54,355 nucleotides of DNA from an uncultured Lachnospiraceae bacterium (lineage in GTDB: Bacteria > Bacillota > Clostridia > Lachnospirales > Lachnospiraceae): contig CAJUSO010000020.1 of NCBI GenBank assembly GCA_910588965.1, positions 1 to 54,355 on the forward strand, in the 5' to 3' direction. Below the pieces are notes generated by a model. The model ran no database searches and was not told the DNA's origin. It saw nothing but the letters and a program-made list of their open reading frames with translations. The translations under genes were made by a program, and so were the position numbers. This document shows positions 44,102 through 54,153 of the stretch, piece by piece. Position 1 is the stretch's first letter. Every line of letters starts with the position of its first letter.

Positions 44102-44404
44102 TTAGACCATCTTCTTGATTTGCTCTAGTGAATGGAATCCCACGGCTTTCCTCACGGCCTGCCCATCCTGGAACAGGACCAGCATCGGAATGCTCATAAC
44201 CCCATACTTCTGTGCCAGCTCCCCTTCCTCGTCCACATTCAGCTTCCCGAACTTTACCTGTGGGAGCTCTTCTGCTGCCTGCTCAATCACAGGGCCCTGC
44301 ATCTGGCACGGCCCGCACCAGCTTGCCCAAAAATCCACCAGTACAGGCTCCTTGCTCTTTAAGACCTCTTCTTCAAAATTCCCTGCTGTTATCTTATACA
44401 CCAT
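44102..44404 (-). CDS. trxA: Thioredoxin
   Basis: 100 residues with the active site FWASWCGPCQMQGP and the cis-Pro loop (MSIPMLVLFQDG). It keeps cytoplasmic thiols reduced. AGGAGG lies 9 bases upstream. It stands alone, without a thioredoxin reductase gene nearby. Slightly shorter than the usual 105-108 residues, otherwise normal. Confidence 0.95.
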   Translation of the reverse strand: MVYKITAGNFEEEVLKSKEPVLVDFWASWCGPCQMQGPVIEQAAEELPQVKFGKLNVDEEGELAQKYGVMSIPMLVLFQDGQAVRKAVGFHSLEQIKKMV

Positions 44405-44626
44405 ATTCCCTTACCTCCTTCGCATGGCTGCGGGGTCCTTGCCCGCCATTACATTATAGCACAAGGTTTCTAAAATCTCTATCTTTATTTATCTTTCCCA
44501 TTCCTTTGCTAAAAAAGCGCTAAGGTTTTTAATTCTCCTTGAATAACATATTCCTTCATGGTACAGTATTTCCAGGGCCGCTGGCCCGAGCACACATTGA
44601 CCACAGGAAAAATGATAGAGGTTACA

Positions 44627-45730
44627 ATGATGAGAGAAAAAATAAAAAAAGCACGATTACAGAACATCAAACAGCCATACCGGGACGTAATGACCACAGC
44701 GGGGCTGCTGCTTGCCACGGTTGCCCTGGCTTGCTTCTTGTTTTTCTTCGTATCAAGGAGCCCCATTAATATTGCATTGTTCTTTATGGTCGGCGCAATT
44801 ATGGTTGCCCGCCATACCAATGGTTATATTTATGGGATATTTTCTTCTGTCTTTGGCGTTATTTTTATCAACTGCTTTTTTACATACCCTTATTCGCACA
44901 TTGATTTTACCCGTCCTGATTACCCCTTCACCTTTGTATGCATATTGGCGCTTTCCCTGGTAACCAGCACAGTCACCACGAACCTGAAGCGGCAGGCAGA
45001 AGTCTTAAGGTTCCATGAAAAGCAGCTTGCTGAGGCCGAAAAAGAAAAAATGCGGGCAAACCTTCTGCGGGCGGTTTCCCATGACCTGCGTACGCCCCTG
45101 ACAGGCATTATCGGTTCCATCTCCGCCATAAAAGAAAGCGGGGACGGCTATAGCAAGGAAGAGTTCCAGGAACTTATCAGCAATGTCTATGACGACGCAA
45201 GCTGGATGCTGAATATGGTGGAAAACCTTTTATCTGTCACAAAGATCCATACCGGCGGCTCACAGTTTGCCACGACGCCGGAAATTGTAGAGGAAGTTGT
45301 GGAAGAAGCTGTAACACGCCTGAAGAAAAGGCTTCCCAAGGCAGAAATCCTTGTGCAGATCCCAGCGGAAATCCTAATGGTCCCCATGGATGCCATGATG
45401 GTGGAACAGGTCCTGATTAACCTTCTGGAGAATGCTGTCGTCCATTCCAAAAGCCAACATCCTGTCCAGCTCTTTGTGCAGAACCAGGAACATGACGTGG
45501 CCTTCCATGTCATAGATTTTGGGAATGGGCTGAATAAGGAACAGCTGAAGCATATTTTCGATGGGACATACTCCAAAGGCCCTTCTGCGGATGGGCAGAA
45601 AGGCATGGGGATTGGGCTCTCCATCTGCCATACCATCATCACCGCCCATGGAGGCACGATTTCTGCCAAAAATAATGAAAGGGGCGCAGAATTCCTATTT
45701 ACCCTGCCCAAGGAGGAAGCCCATGCATAA
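44627..45730 (+). CDS. Sensor histidine kinase, truncated KdpD type
   Basis: 367 residues. Membrane domain of the KdpD type (DUF4118) with four segments (~residues 22-110), phospho-acceptor His in LRAVSHDLRTPLTGIIGSIS, N-box LINLLENAVVHS and G-boxes DFGNGL and GMGIGLSICHTI. The large N-terminal KdpD and USP domains are missing. The start at 44627 has GAGG just upstream; an ATG at 44612 is an alternative. Followed by a KdpE-like regulator with an 8-base overlap. No kdpFABC genes are in the window, so the output may not be potassium uptake. Confidence 0.9.
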   Translation: MMREKIKKARLQNIKQPYRDVMTTAGLLLATVALACFLFFFVSRSPINIALFFMVGAIMVARHTNGYIYGIFSSVFGVIFINCFFTYPYSHIDFTRPDYPFTFVCILALSLVTSTVTTNLKRQAEVLRFHEKQLAEAEKEKMRANLLRAVSHDLRTPLTGIIGSISAIKESGDGYSKEEFQELISNVYDDASWMLNMVENLLSVTKIHTGGSQFATTPEIVEEVVEEAVTRLKKRLPKAEILVQIPAEILMVPMDAMMVEQVLINLLENAVVHSKSQHPVQLFVQNQEHDVAFHVIDFGNGLNKEQLKHIFDGTYSKGPSADGQKGMGIGLSICHTIITAHGGTISAKNNERGAEFLFTLPKEEAHA

Positions 45731-46427
45731 GTTTACCGTACTCATCGTGGAAGATGAGAAGCATATCAATGAATTTATTACCAAGACGTTGTCTGCCAAT
45801 GGCTACCGTACCAATTGGGCAGCATCTGGCAAAGAAGGCATCTCCCTTGCCACTTCCCTGTGCCCGGACGTAATCCTGCTGGATTTGGGCCTTCCTGATA
45901 TCGATGGGATGGAGGTCATCGGCCAGGTACGCAAATGGTCAAGGTGCCCTATCATCGTAATTTCCGCCCGTATCCAGGAAGAAGATAAGGTCCTGGCGCT
46001 GGACGCAGGGGCAGATGATTACCTCACAAAGCCTTTTGGCATCCTTGAGCTCCTTGCACGCATCCGTACCTCGCTGCGCCACAGCACCCAGAACAGCAGC
46101 GGCAGCCTCTCACAGCAGCTTTACCATGCAAAAGGCCTGGAAATCGATTTCTTCCGCCGTACGGTCTCCCTGGATGGGGGGCTTATCCACCTGACGCCCA
46201 TTGAATACAAGATAGTAGCTTACCTTGCGCAAAATTCCGGCAAGGTCATGACTTACACCGACGTCCTAAATAATGTTTGGGGGCCTTATGCTGAAAATGA
46301 CAATAAAATCCTCCGGGTAAATATGGCAAATATCCGCCGTAAGCTGGAGAAAAACCCTGCGCAGCCTGCCTATATATTCACGGAGGTAGGGGTCGGCTAC
46401 CGGATGGTTGACGGCGGGGATGCATAG
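45723..46427 (+). CDS. Response regulator, KdpE-like (OmpR family)
   Basis: 234 residues: receiver domain (VLIVEDEKHINEFI, phospho-acceptor Asp in VILLDLGLPDIDG, Lys in DDYLTKPFGILEL) and winged-helix domain (IHLTPIEYKIVAYLAQNSGK, then RVNMANIRRKLE). The start ATG overlaps the end of the kinase gene. It resembles KdpE. Targets are unknown; the next gene, a peptidoglycan deacetylase, has its own promoter. Confidence 0.93.
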   Translation: MHKFTVLIVEDEKHINEFITKTLSANGYRTNWAASGKEGISLATSLCPDVILLDLGLPDIDGMEVIGQVRKWSRCPIIVISARIQEEDKVLALDAGADDYLTKPFGILELLARIRTSLRHSTQNSSGSLSQQLYHAKGLEIDFFRRTVSLDGGLIHLTPIEYKIVAYLAQNSGKVMTYTDVLNNVWGPYAENDNKILRVNMANIRRKLEKNPAQPAYIFTEVGVGYRMVDGGDA

Positions 46428-46466
46428 CGCCAGCCTCCCTGCCTGGATATTATGGGAATTTTTGGC

Positions 46467-46494
46467 TTGTTTTTTTGGGAAATTCATATATAAT
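46467..46494 (+). promoter_or_regulatory. Sigma-A promoter of the deacetylase gene
   Basis: TTGTTT (46467-46472), 16 bp, TATAAT (46489-46494), a perfect -10 box. It lies behind the kdpE-like gene, about 75 bases before the ATG. Confidence 0.65.
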
Positions 46495-46569
46495 GATACT
46501 GAAGCCCTCTGGCAAGCAGCGGTAAGGGCATCAGAAAATCCATTAAAACGAAGGGCAGTGAATAGGAAA

Positions 46570-47715
46570 ATGCAAGAACAACGGAAGAAAAGAAGAAGGC
46601 GCAGGAGACGGATTAAATGGGGGAGGCTGGCTGCCTATATTGTTGTGCTGGCAGCTGTTATTTTTGCCGTGCGGGGAGCCGTCGGGTGGTTGACGGGCTC
46701 CTCAGACAGGCAGGAAAAACAGCAGCAGGACATAACCGCACAGAAGAATAGCCAGTCCAAGGGCTCCCTGGAGGCAGAGGGGGCTTCCATCCCATCTCCT
46801 GAAGAAGAAAACGATGCTACGGACAGCCTAGATGAGGCTGCAAAGCCGGATGGGAGCCAGGAGCCAGCTGGGGGCACGGAGCCGGAAGAACCCGCCGCGC
46901 CCGCGCCAGCCGAAGAAGAGAAGCCATTTTCCCTTGCCGATTTGGACAACCCGGATGGGTTTGACAAACGGCCGGCCGAGAACGGCTTTGTTTTGGAAAA
47001 CCAGCAGATGGATATCAACGGCCTGGATACTACACGGCTGGATTGGGGGCAGGGCGGGGACCTGGACGAATGGAACCGGCCGGCCGGGTGTATGCAGTAC
47101 CAGGAAAAATATGGGAAATACAACGCCCATTTCATTGTGGACAGCCCAGAGAAAAAAGTAATCTACCTAACCTTGGACGAAGGGTATGAAAATGGCTTTA
47201 CGCCGCAGTTTTTAGATATCCTAAAGGAAAAAAGCGTCCCTGCCGTTTTCTTTGTTACCCAAAGCTATGCCAAAAACAACCCGGAACTGGTGCAGCAGAT
47301 AATTGACGGCGGCCATGAACTGGGCAACCACAGCGTCTCCCATCCATCGGACGGGGTATCCTCCCTGGGGCCTGAAGAACAGAGAAACGAGGTAATGGGG
47401 CTTCACACCTATATCAAGGATACCTTTGGATACGAGATGCATTTATTCCGTTACCCCGCTGGGATTTTCAATGAACAGTCCCTGGCCATCCTGAATAACC
47501 TGAATTATAAGAGCATATTCTGGAGTTTTGCGTATTTAGACTATGACGTGGAAAACCAGCCGGATCCGGCGGAAAGCCTGCAGAAGATGGTAAAATGCCT
47601 GCATCCGGGGGCGCTTTACCTAATACATGCGGAATCAGAAACAAACGCCAAGATATTGGGCGATTTCATTGATGAAGCACGGGCGCAGGGGTACGAATTC
47701 AAATTATACGAATAA
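46570..47715 (+). CDS. Polysaccharide deacetylase, PdaA-like
   Basis: 381 residues. An Arg-rich N-terminus precedes one membrane anchor (LAAYIVVLAAVIFAV), then a ~130-residue Glu/Ala/Pro-rich linker, then a NodB domain: motif 1 TLDEGYENG, motif 2 GHELGNHSVSHPSDG, then FRYPAGIFNEQSL and the C-terminal HAESETN. In ordinary NodB enzymes motif 1 is TFDDG; here the second Asp is Glu, close to the TFDNGYENG of PdaA, which deacetylates muramic acid for the spore cortex. So cortex formation or wall remodelling is likely. AGGA lies 3-5 bases before the ATG at 46570; the frame is open to 46408. Confidence 0.88.
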   Translation: MQEQRKKRRRRRRRIKWGRLAAYIVVLAAVIFAVRGAVGWLTGSSDRQEKQQQDITAQKNSQSKGSLEAEGASIPSPEEENDATDSLDEAAKPDGSQEPAGGTEPEEPAAPAPAEEEKPFSLADLDNPDGFDKRPAENGFVLENQQMDINGLDTTRLDWGQGGDLDEWNRPAGCMQYQEKYGKYNAHFIVDSPEKKVIYLTLDEGYENGFTPQFLDILKEKSVPAVFFVTQSYAKNNPELVQQIIDGGHELGNHSVSHPSDGVSSLGPEEQRNEVMGLHTYIKDTFGYEMHLFRYPAGIFNEQSLAILNNLNYKSIFWSFAYLDYDVENQPDPAESLQKMVKCLHPGALYLIHAESETNAKILGDFIDEARAQGYEFKLYE

Positions 47716-47720
47716 GCTTT

Positions 47721-47762
47721 GGGGCCGCCGCAGGATGCCATACAGCATTTTGCGGCAGCCCC
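47721..47762. terminator. Bidirectional hairpin between deacetylase and RF3 genes
   Basis: GGGGCCGCCGCA (47721-47732) and TGCGGCAGCCCC (47751-47762) with one mismatch pair. The genes are convergent. T content after the stem is modest on both strands. Confidence 0.65.
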
Positions 47763-47786
47763 GCTTTGCTTCTGGGGAGGATTCCC

Positions 47787-49376
47787 TTAATTCCTCCCAA
47801 ATTCGGAAAGGCGCAGGCCTTCATTCCGGTCCAGGGTCATGCCTACGCTCCAGCTATTGATAAATAACAGTAAGGGGTTTCCTTTCAGGTCTTGGATCTT
47901 CTTCATGTCGGAAGTCCCTGCCAGCTTATCCATGTCAATTTCTGTGTTCTCTATCCAGCGGATATGCTCATAAGGCAGCGTTTCTAACCGGATGTCTACT
48001 TTGTATTCGTTTTCCAGGCGGTATTTCAGGACGTCAAACTGCAATACGCCTACCACGCCCACGATAATCTCTTCCATCCCCGTATTGTATTCCTGGAAAA
48101 TCTGGATGGCCCCTTCCTGGGCAATCTGGGTGATGCCTTTGACAAACTGCTTGCGCTTCATCGTGTCTAATTGGCGCACCCTGGCAAAATGCTCCGGGGC
48201 AAAGGTAGGGATGCCCTCAAAGGCAAATTTTTTGTGGGCGTTGGTGATGGTGTCGCCAATGGCAAAGATGCCTGGGTCAAAGACGCCGATAATGTCGCCG
48301 GCATAAGCTTCCTCTATGATTTTCCGTTCCTGGGCCATCATTTGCTGGGGCTGGGAAAGGCGCATCTTCTTATCGCCCTGGATATGGGTTACCTCCATGC
48401 CGGCCTCAAATTTGCCGGAACAGATACGCATAAATGCAACGCGGTCACGGTGGGCCTTGTTCATGTTTGCCTGTATTTTGAATACAAAGGCTGAAAAATC
48501 CTCGGAAAAAGGGTCTACCTGGCCGATATCGGCGTTTCTGGGCAACGGGGAGCTCGTCATTGCAAGGAAATGCTGCAGGAAAGTCTCCACGCCGAAATTC
48601 GTCAAGGCCGAGCCGAAAAATACCGGGGACAGTTCCCCCTTGGATACCAATTCCTGGTCAAACTCCGCGCTTGCGCCGTCTAAAAGTTCAATCTCCTCTT
48701 GCAGCACAGCCAGGTTCTCTGCGCCGATTTCTTCTGCCAGCGCCGGGTCGTCGATGGGGATGTCCCTTTCTATGCCTTCCTTTGTGCCCTTTCGGGTATC
48801 TGCAAATGTCATTACCTGTTTCCCTGCCCTGTCATAAACGCCCTTGAAATTTTTGCCGGAGCCAATGGGCCAGTTAACCGGGCAGGTAGCTATCCCAAGC
48901 TCTTTTTCAATCTCATCCAGAAGCGCAAAGGTATCGTTGGCATCCCGGTCCATTTTGTTGATAAAGGTAAAAATCGGGATGTGGCGCATGACGCATACTT
49001 TAAATAATTTCCTGGTCTGCGCCTCCACGCCTTTGGAACCGTCAATGACCATAACGGCAGAATCCGCGGCCATCAGGGTGCGGTAGGTGTCTTCGGAAAA
49101 GTCCTGGTGCCCAGGCGTGTCTAAGATGTTGATGCAGTACCCGCCATAGTTGAACTGCAGCACGGAGGAAGTAACGGAAATCCCCCTCTCCTTCTCAATT
49201 TCCATCCAGTCGGAAACGGCATGGCGGGCAGTCGCCTTTCCTTTGACAGAACCCGCCAGGTTGATTGCGCCTCCGTATAGGAGGAATTTCTCCGTCAGGG
49301 TTGTCTTGCCGGCGTCCGGATGGGAAATAATGGCAAAAGTCCTGCGTTTTTCAATTTCTTTTTCTAAATCTGACAA
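47787..49376 (-). CDS. prfC: Peptide chain release factor 3
   Basis: 529 residues. GTPase domain with SHPDAGKTTLTEKFLLYG, DTPGHQDFSEDTYRTL and NKMDRDANDTFALLDE; then the RF3 domains (FVFKIQANMNKAHRDRVAFM; ILQFDVLKYRLENEY-like segment VLQFDVLKYRLENEY). It recycles RF1/RF2 from ribosomes. The start codon is TTG at 49376 with GCGAGGA 7 bases upstream. Confidence 0.96.
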   Translation of the reverse strand: MSDLEKEIEKRRTFAIISHPDAGKTTLTEKFLLYGGAINLAGSVKGKATARHAVSDWMEIEKERGISVTSSVLQFNYGGYCINILDTPGHQDFSEDTYRTLMAADSAVMVIDGSKGVEAQTRKLFKVCVMRHIPIFTFINKMDRDANDTFALLDEIEKELGIATCPVNWPIGSGKNFKGVYDRAGKQVMTFADTRKGTKEGIERDIPIDDPALAEEIGAENLAVLQEEIELLDGASAEFDQELVSKGELSPVFFGSALTNFGVETFLQHFLAMTSSPLPRNADIGQVDPFSEDFSAFVFKIQANMNKAHRDRVAFMRICSGKFEAGMEVTHIQGDKKMRLSQPQQMMAQERKIIEEAYAGDIIGVFDPGIFAIGDTITNAHKKFAFEGIPTFAPEHFARVRQLDTMKRKQFVKGITQIAQEGAIQIFQEYNTGMEEIIVGVVGVLQFDVLKYRLENEYKVDIRLETLPYEHIRWIENTEIDMDKLAGTSDMKKIQDLKGNPLLLFINSWSVGMTLDRNEGLRLSEFGRN

Positions 49377-49409
49377 AAGTAAATCCTCGCTTTCTTTTTG
49401 GCTGCTTCT

Positions 49410-51212
49410 TTATGCCATAAGCCGTTCCATCTCCTGGATCAATTCCCCAAAAGTCTTTAAAGCTTCGCAGATGGGCTCTTTGGTAGCCATGTCCACGCCA
49501 GCGTCTTTCAGAAGCTCAATCGGGGATTTGCTGCACCCGCCGCTTAAGAACTTAAGATACCGATCTACGGCCGGCTTCCCTTCTTCCAGTATTTTCTTGC
49601 TGAGAGCCATGGAGGCCGCAAAGCTGGTGGCATATTGGTATACATAGAAATTATAATAAAAATGCGGGATCCTCGCCCATTCGATGGCAATCTCCGGGTC
49701 TACCACGACTGCATCGCCATAATACTGCACGTTCAATTCATAATATAGTTTCTTTAGGGATTCTGCCGTCAGCGCCTCCCCATTCTCTACCATCTGGTGG
49801 GTCAGGAGCTCAAACTCTGCAAACATGGCCTGGCGGTAGAGGGTGCTGCGGAACTGCTGCAGGAAATAGTTGATAAGATGGGCCTTTTTCTCCTTGTCTT
49901 CGGTATGCTTCAGCAGGTAATCCATCAGCAGCGCCTCATTGCAGGTGGAAGCTACCTCCGCCACGAAAATCTTGTATTCGCTGTCAAAAATATTGTTATG
50001 CTTGGCGGAATAATAGGAATGGAGGGCATGCCCCATCTCATGGGCAAGGGTAAATTCCGAATCCAGGTTGTACTGGAAATTCATCAGCACATAAGGGTGG
50101 GCGGAATAGCACCCGGCAGAATACGCGCCGCTGCGCTTCCCTTCATTCTCATATTTGTCAATCCAGCGGTTCCCAAAGCCCTCTTTGAGGACGCTGACAT
50201 AACCTTCTCCCAGGACAGCCAGGGCTGCGGCAATCTCCTCCTGGGCTTGGGCGTAGGTGATTTTCTCTTTCATCTCCCCCACGATTGGCACATAGACATC
50301 GTACATATGAAGTTCTTCCACGCCCATCAGCTTCTTGCGCAGGGCAACATAGTCATGCATATAATGCATATTTTCATGGACGGCTTCGATTAAATTATAA
50401 TAAACCTCCTTGGGTACATTGTTGGCGTCCACGGCTGCTTCCATGGAGGAACCGTATTTCCTGGCCTTCGCATAGAAGAAATTCGCCTTTGCCTTGCCCT
50501 CGTATAGAGAAGCGAAGGTGTTCTTGTACTGTTCATAACGGGCATAATAAGCCTGGAAAGCCTCCTTGCGCACCCGGACGTCCTGGCTCTCTAGCATAGG
50601 GACGAAACGGCCGGTGCTGACCTTTACCAGCTCCCCGGACTCATCCGCCACCATTGGGTTCTCAAAGTCTGCGTCCGCTAAGAGGCTGTAGGATTTAGCT
50701 ACGGCGGATCCCATTTCCTGGGAAGCGGCCAGCAGCCCTTCCATTTCAGGGGATAAGGTATGGGCCTTCAGCCTACGCAAATCCTCAATGGCTATTCTGT
50801 ATGCGCAAAGCGCCGGGGTTTCCCGGTAAAAAGCCTGGAGGGTTTCTTCTTCCATGGATACAATCCAGCTGTTGATGGGGGCAAGGGCTGTCTCAAAATT
50901 ATGGTAAATGCCCATCATTTTGCCGCTGAGGGACTGGTAATGGCTATCTGCCGTATCCACGTCCGCATTCCGCTCGGAATAGGTCACGGCACGGTCTAAA
51001 AGAGCCGCCAGCACCTCCATTTTCTGGTAGCATTCCAGAAGCTTTTTGCTGTCCTTTGTAACCTGCTCTTGGGTAAATCCCTTCAATTCCTCTGTCATCT
51101 GGCTGATTCTGCCCGCATCTTCCAGAAACGCTTCTTCTGTTTTGTATAAATCTTCTAATGCCCAGGTGTCCGCTTCGGCAACCTGGCTTCTTTTTAATAA
51201 TTCTTTTGCCAT
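49410..51212 (-). CDS. pepF: Oligoendopeptidase F
   Basis: 600 residues, family M3. Zinc site HEMGHALHSYYSAKHN with the distal Glu in VAEVASTCNEALL. N-terminal helical domain (WALEDLYKTEEAFLEDAGRI). The start at 51212 is preferred, giving MAKELLKRSQVAEADTWALE, with GGAGG 11 bases upstream; the frame is open to 51230. It trims short peptides in the cytoplasm. Confidence 0.95.
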   Translation of the reverse strand: MAKELLKRSQVAEADTWALEDLYKTEEAFLEDAGRISQMTEELKGFTQEQVTKDSKKLLECYQKMEVLAALLDRAVTYSERNADVDTADSHYQSLSGKMMGIYHNFETALAPINSWIVSMEEETLQAFYRETPALCAYRIAIEDLRRLKAHTLSPEMEGLLAASQEMGSAVAKSYSLLADADFENPMVADESGELVKVSTGRFVPMLESQDVRVRKEAFQAYYARYEQYKNTFASLYEGKAKANFFYAKARKYGSSMEAAVDANNVPKEVYYNLIEAVHENMHYMHDYVALRKKLMGVEELHMYDVYVPIVGEMKEKITYAQAQEEIAAALAVLGEGYVSVLKEGFGNRWIDKYENEGKRSGAYSAGCYSAHPYVLMNFQYNLDSEFTLAHEMGHALHSYYSAKHNNIFDSEYKIFVAEVASTCNEALLMDYLLKHTEDKEKKAHLINYFLQQFRSTLYRQAMFAEFELLTHQMVENGEALTAESLKKLYYELNVQYYGDAVVVDPEIAIEWARIPHFYYNFYVYQYATSFAASMALSKKILEEGKPAVDRYLKFLSGGCSKSPIELLKDAGVDMATKEPICEALKTFGELIQEMERLMA

Positions 51213-51293
51213 TTTAAAATGTTCCTCCATGATTTCAATTTTTTGCCACTTTGCATATTATAGCACATGGGATCCCCCTTTGTCATCTGCTTC

Positions 51294-52643
51294 TTATGCC
51301 AGAAGGCTCTTCTCCTTCCAGCCCCCTTGGAAATAGCGGAAGGCGGCTATCGCAAGGCCTACGGCCCAGCCTGCCGGGTTTGCCCACATAATGACCATCC
51401 CATTTGTCACATCTGCTAGGGCATAGGTCAGCGCTACCCTGACCAGGAGGTTGCAGAGGCTGCAGCTTAAGAACCAGCCCATATCCGCCGCGCCCCTGAG
51501 CACCCCGTTGCTCACGTTCATCAGGCCCATCATAAAATAAAACAGGGATACCGTGCTTAGGTACTGCGTGCCTATGGCAATGGCCTCCTTGCTGGAACCT
51601 GTGTCCAAAAACAAGCCCACTGCCTGGCTCCCTGCAATATGCAAAAGGATTGCAATCGTTAAGCCAATCCCTGCCGCCATCCCCAGGCAGATACGAAAGC
51701 CCTGCGGGATGCGCTCTGGCTTTTTCGCGCCCATATTCTGCGCCACATAAGTGGAGGCTGCGTTCCCAACCGCCACCATGGGCACGATGGCCATGCTGTC
51801 AATCTTCGTGGCGGCTGTGTAGCCTGCCAGGAAGGTGGAGCCAAAACGGTTTACCGCAGACTGGATGAGCAGCATCCCAACAGACACGATGGACTGCTGG
51901 ATAATGGTGGGGATAGCTACCTTTACCATATGTTTCAGGAGCACGCCGTCAAAAAGCGGGTATGCCCCGGTTCCTAAGGATTTTATTTTCCGCACCAGGA
52001 AGCCGAACGAGAGGAAGGCAGAAATCCCCTGGGCAATCAATGTGGCCCAGGCCACCCCAGGCACGCCCATATGCAGCTTTGCCACAAAATACAAATCCAG
52101 GGCAATGTTCAGCAAAGAGGAAAACATTAAAAAAAGCAAGGGTTTCCTGGAATCGCCCAGGGCATTGAAAATGGCGGAAAAGGCATTGTACAGAAACAGG
52201 AATAGGAACCCAAAGAAATAAATCTGCATATATTCCGCCGCATCCTCAAAAATGTTGCCCGGCGTCCCCATCAGACGCATCAGGGGCTTATTCACGGCTA
52301 TGCCCAAAATGCTCAGCAAAATGCTTAACCCCAGGATGGACAGAAGCGCTGTGGAAATAGCCGTCTTCATTTTCTCTAGCTGCCTGGCTCCGAAAAGCTG
52401 GGAAACCACCACGGAACAGCCGATGCCTGTCCCCATAGCCACCATGACGAAAAGCATGGTGATTGCCGTGGAAGCGCCCACGGCAGCCAAGGCGTCCTCC
52501 CCTACCACATTGCCTACAATGATAGAATCCATAATATTATAAAACTGCTGGAACAGGTTCCCAGCCACCATGGGCAGGGCGAAGCCAATCAAAGGCTTCG
52601 TGGGGTTCCCTGATACCATGCTTCCCTTTATCTGTTCTGACAT
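51294..52643 (-). CDS. MATE-family efflux transporter
   Basis: 449 residues with 12 hydrophobic segments in two halves (ALPMVAGNLFQQFYNIMDSI in the first, VAIPTIIQQSIVSVGMLLIQ in the second), a typical DinF/NorM-like pattern. It exports organic cations or drugs using a sodium or proton gradient; the substrate is unknown. GGAGGGTG lies 7 bases upstream. Confidence 0.93.
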   Translation of the reverse strand: MSEQIKGSMVSGNPTKPLIGFALPMVAGNLFQQFYNIMDSIIVGNVVGEDALAAVGASTAITMLFVMVAMGTGIGCSVVVSQLFGARQLEKMKTAISTALLSILGLSILLSILGIAVNKPLMRLMGTPGNIFEDAAEYMQIYFFGFLFLFLYNAFSAIFNALGDSRKPLLFLMFSSLLNIALDLYFVAKLHMGVPGVAWATLIAQGISAFLSFGFLVRKIKSLGTGAYPLFDGVLLKHMVKVAIPTIIQQSIVSVGMLLIQSAVNRFGSTFLAGYTAATKIDSMAIVPMVAVGNAASTYVAQNMGAKKPERIPQGFRICLGMAAGIGLTIAILLHIAGSQAVGLFLDTGSSKEAIAIGTQYLSTVSLFYFMMGLMNVSNGVLRGAADMGWFLSCSLCNLLVRVALTYALADVTNGMVIMWANPAGWAVGLAIAAFRYFQGGWKEKSLLA

Positions 52644-52802
52644 AAGCGTCCACCCTCCGATCTGCGTCCATTGGAAATGGCAAAGCGTTGCATTGCCCAG
52701 GCTACAACAGGCAATACAGGCTGTGCAACAACCATTATAAGTTGGATTTTGTTAAAATTCAAGGCCTGAAACAGGATGTAAGTAAAAAAATTTACTAAAC
52801 AA

Positions 52803-52830
52803 TTGACAAAAATGGGATTTCTGCTAAATT
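52803..52830 (+). promoter_or_regulatory. Sigma-A promoter of the Big_2 surface protein gene
   Basis: TTGACA (52803-52808), 16 bp, TAAATT (52825-52830) with TGC before the -10 box. Leader about 50 bases. Confidence 0.7.
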
Positions 52831-52887
52831 AATTCCAGGAGCTGTAAGACGATATTTCAACATACTAAATTTAAGGAGGAGTCAAGC

Positions 52888-54105
52888 ATGAGAGGAATGG
52901 AACCCAAAAACACGTTTTGGAGGAAGCTTTTTGCGCTTATGTTGGCGCTGTGCGTGTGCTTCACTGCCATGGGGAGCGGCGCGATGGCTGCCGGGGATAA
53001 GGGCTATTACGATGAAGAGGATGATTATGACGATGACTGGGACGACTGGGACGACTGGGATGACTGGGACGATGACGGCGGACAGACCGGCTGGGACGGG
53101 ACAGAAGGCATCATCCTTTCCGAAGAGGAATTAATCCTTCCGGTTGGGGAGTCTGAGGAGCTTTTTGTATATTATGACAATGAGGACCAGGACGACTTTG
53201 AAGGCAAAGTGTCATGGACCCTTGAGCCAGACGAAGACAACCCAGGCATAGTAACGATTCGGAACGGCGAAGTATTTGCCAAAAAGGCCGGCGATGTCTC
53301 CGTCACTGCTACTGCAAAAATCAACGGCGAGGAATACGAAGCTTACTGCGACATTACTGTGGCAGACGTAACACTGGCCAAAAACAGCCTTACGCTTGCC
53401 GAAGGGCAGACGGCTGTGCTTAAAATTAAGGACAGATGGCCTTGGGATGACAAGGTGGAGGATTGGGAGATTGATAGAGGGGCGAAATCCATCAAGCTTA
53501 GCAAAAGGACAAATAACGCTGTCATTATCACAGCCAAAAAGAAAGGCACCGCCAAGGTCAGCTTATCTATGGACAGCGGGGCAGAAGCATCCTGCAGCAT
53601 CACCGTAAAGGCTGCCACCAGCACCAAAAGCTTATCTTTCAAAAAGAAAAATATTGAACTGGCAAAGGGCAATAAGATAAAATTATCCGTTACCCGTACG
53701 CCCAAAAATGCAAATGATACCATTTACTGGTCCTCCTCCAGGAAGAAGGTTGCAACTGTCGATGCAAAAGGGGAAGTGACGGCAAGGGGCAAAGGGACAG
53801 CCACCATTACCGCCAAGGCCGGAAAAGGCAAAAAGGCTAAAAAAGCTACCTGTACCATTACCGTAAAGGCTGCGGAAAAGTTAACCCTGAAAAGCCAGGG
53901 CACGACATTGAAAGTGAAAAAATCCACTACAATCAAAGTGAAATCCGGCTCCAAAAAGGGCCTTTCCTACAAGAGCAGCAACCCGAAGGTCGCAGCTGTC
54001 AGCCAGAAGGGAAAGGTAACCGCCTTAAAGCCAGGCGTGGCAAAGATTACCGTTACCGCCAAAAACGGCGCAAAAGCTATCTTCACTGTGAAAGTGAAAA
54101 AATAG
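52888..54105 (+). CDS. Secreted Lys-rich Big_2 (Ig-like) surface protein
   Basis: 405 residues. Signal peptide to about residue 35 (FALMLALCVCFTAMGSGAMA, then A). Residues ~40-60 are an Asp/Trp run (repeated DDW units). Then about four Ig-like domains of the Big_2 type (TLAEGQTAVLKIKDRW; SRKKVATVDAKGEVTARGKG; SSNPKVAAVSQKGKVTALKP) and a Lys-rich end. The acidic head and basic tail are a strong charge contrast, perhaps for binding wall polymers. AGGAGGA lies 7 bases before the ATG. The domains resemble those of the giant LRR protein. Confidence 0.9.
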   Translation: MRGMEPKNTFWRKLFALMLALCVCFTAMGSGAMAAGDKGYYDEEDDYDDDWDDWDDWDDWDDDGGQTGWDGTEGIILSEEELILPVGESEELFVYYDNEDQDDFEGKVSWTLEPDEDNPGIVTIRNGEVFAKKAGDVSVTATAKINGEEYEAYCDITVADVTLAKNSLTLAEGQTAVLKIKDRWPWDDKVEDWEIDRGAKSIKLSKRTNNAVIITAKKKGTAKVSLSMDSGAEASCSITVKAATSTKSLSFKKKNIELAKGNKIKLSVTRTPKNANDTIYWSSSRKKVATVDAKGEVTARGKGTATITAKAGKGKKAKKATCTITVKAAEKLTLKSQGTTLKVKKSTTIKVKSGSKKGLSYKSSNPKVAAVSQKGKVTALKPGVAKITVTAKNGAKAIFTVKVKK

Positions 54106-54153
54106 CCTGCATCTGGCAGGATGCCAGGCAGTTACTCACTGTTAGGGCTACCG

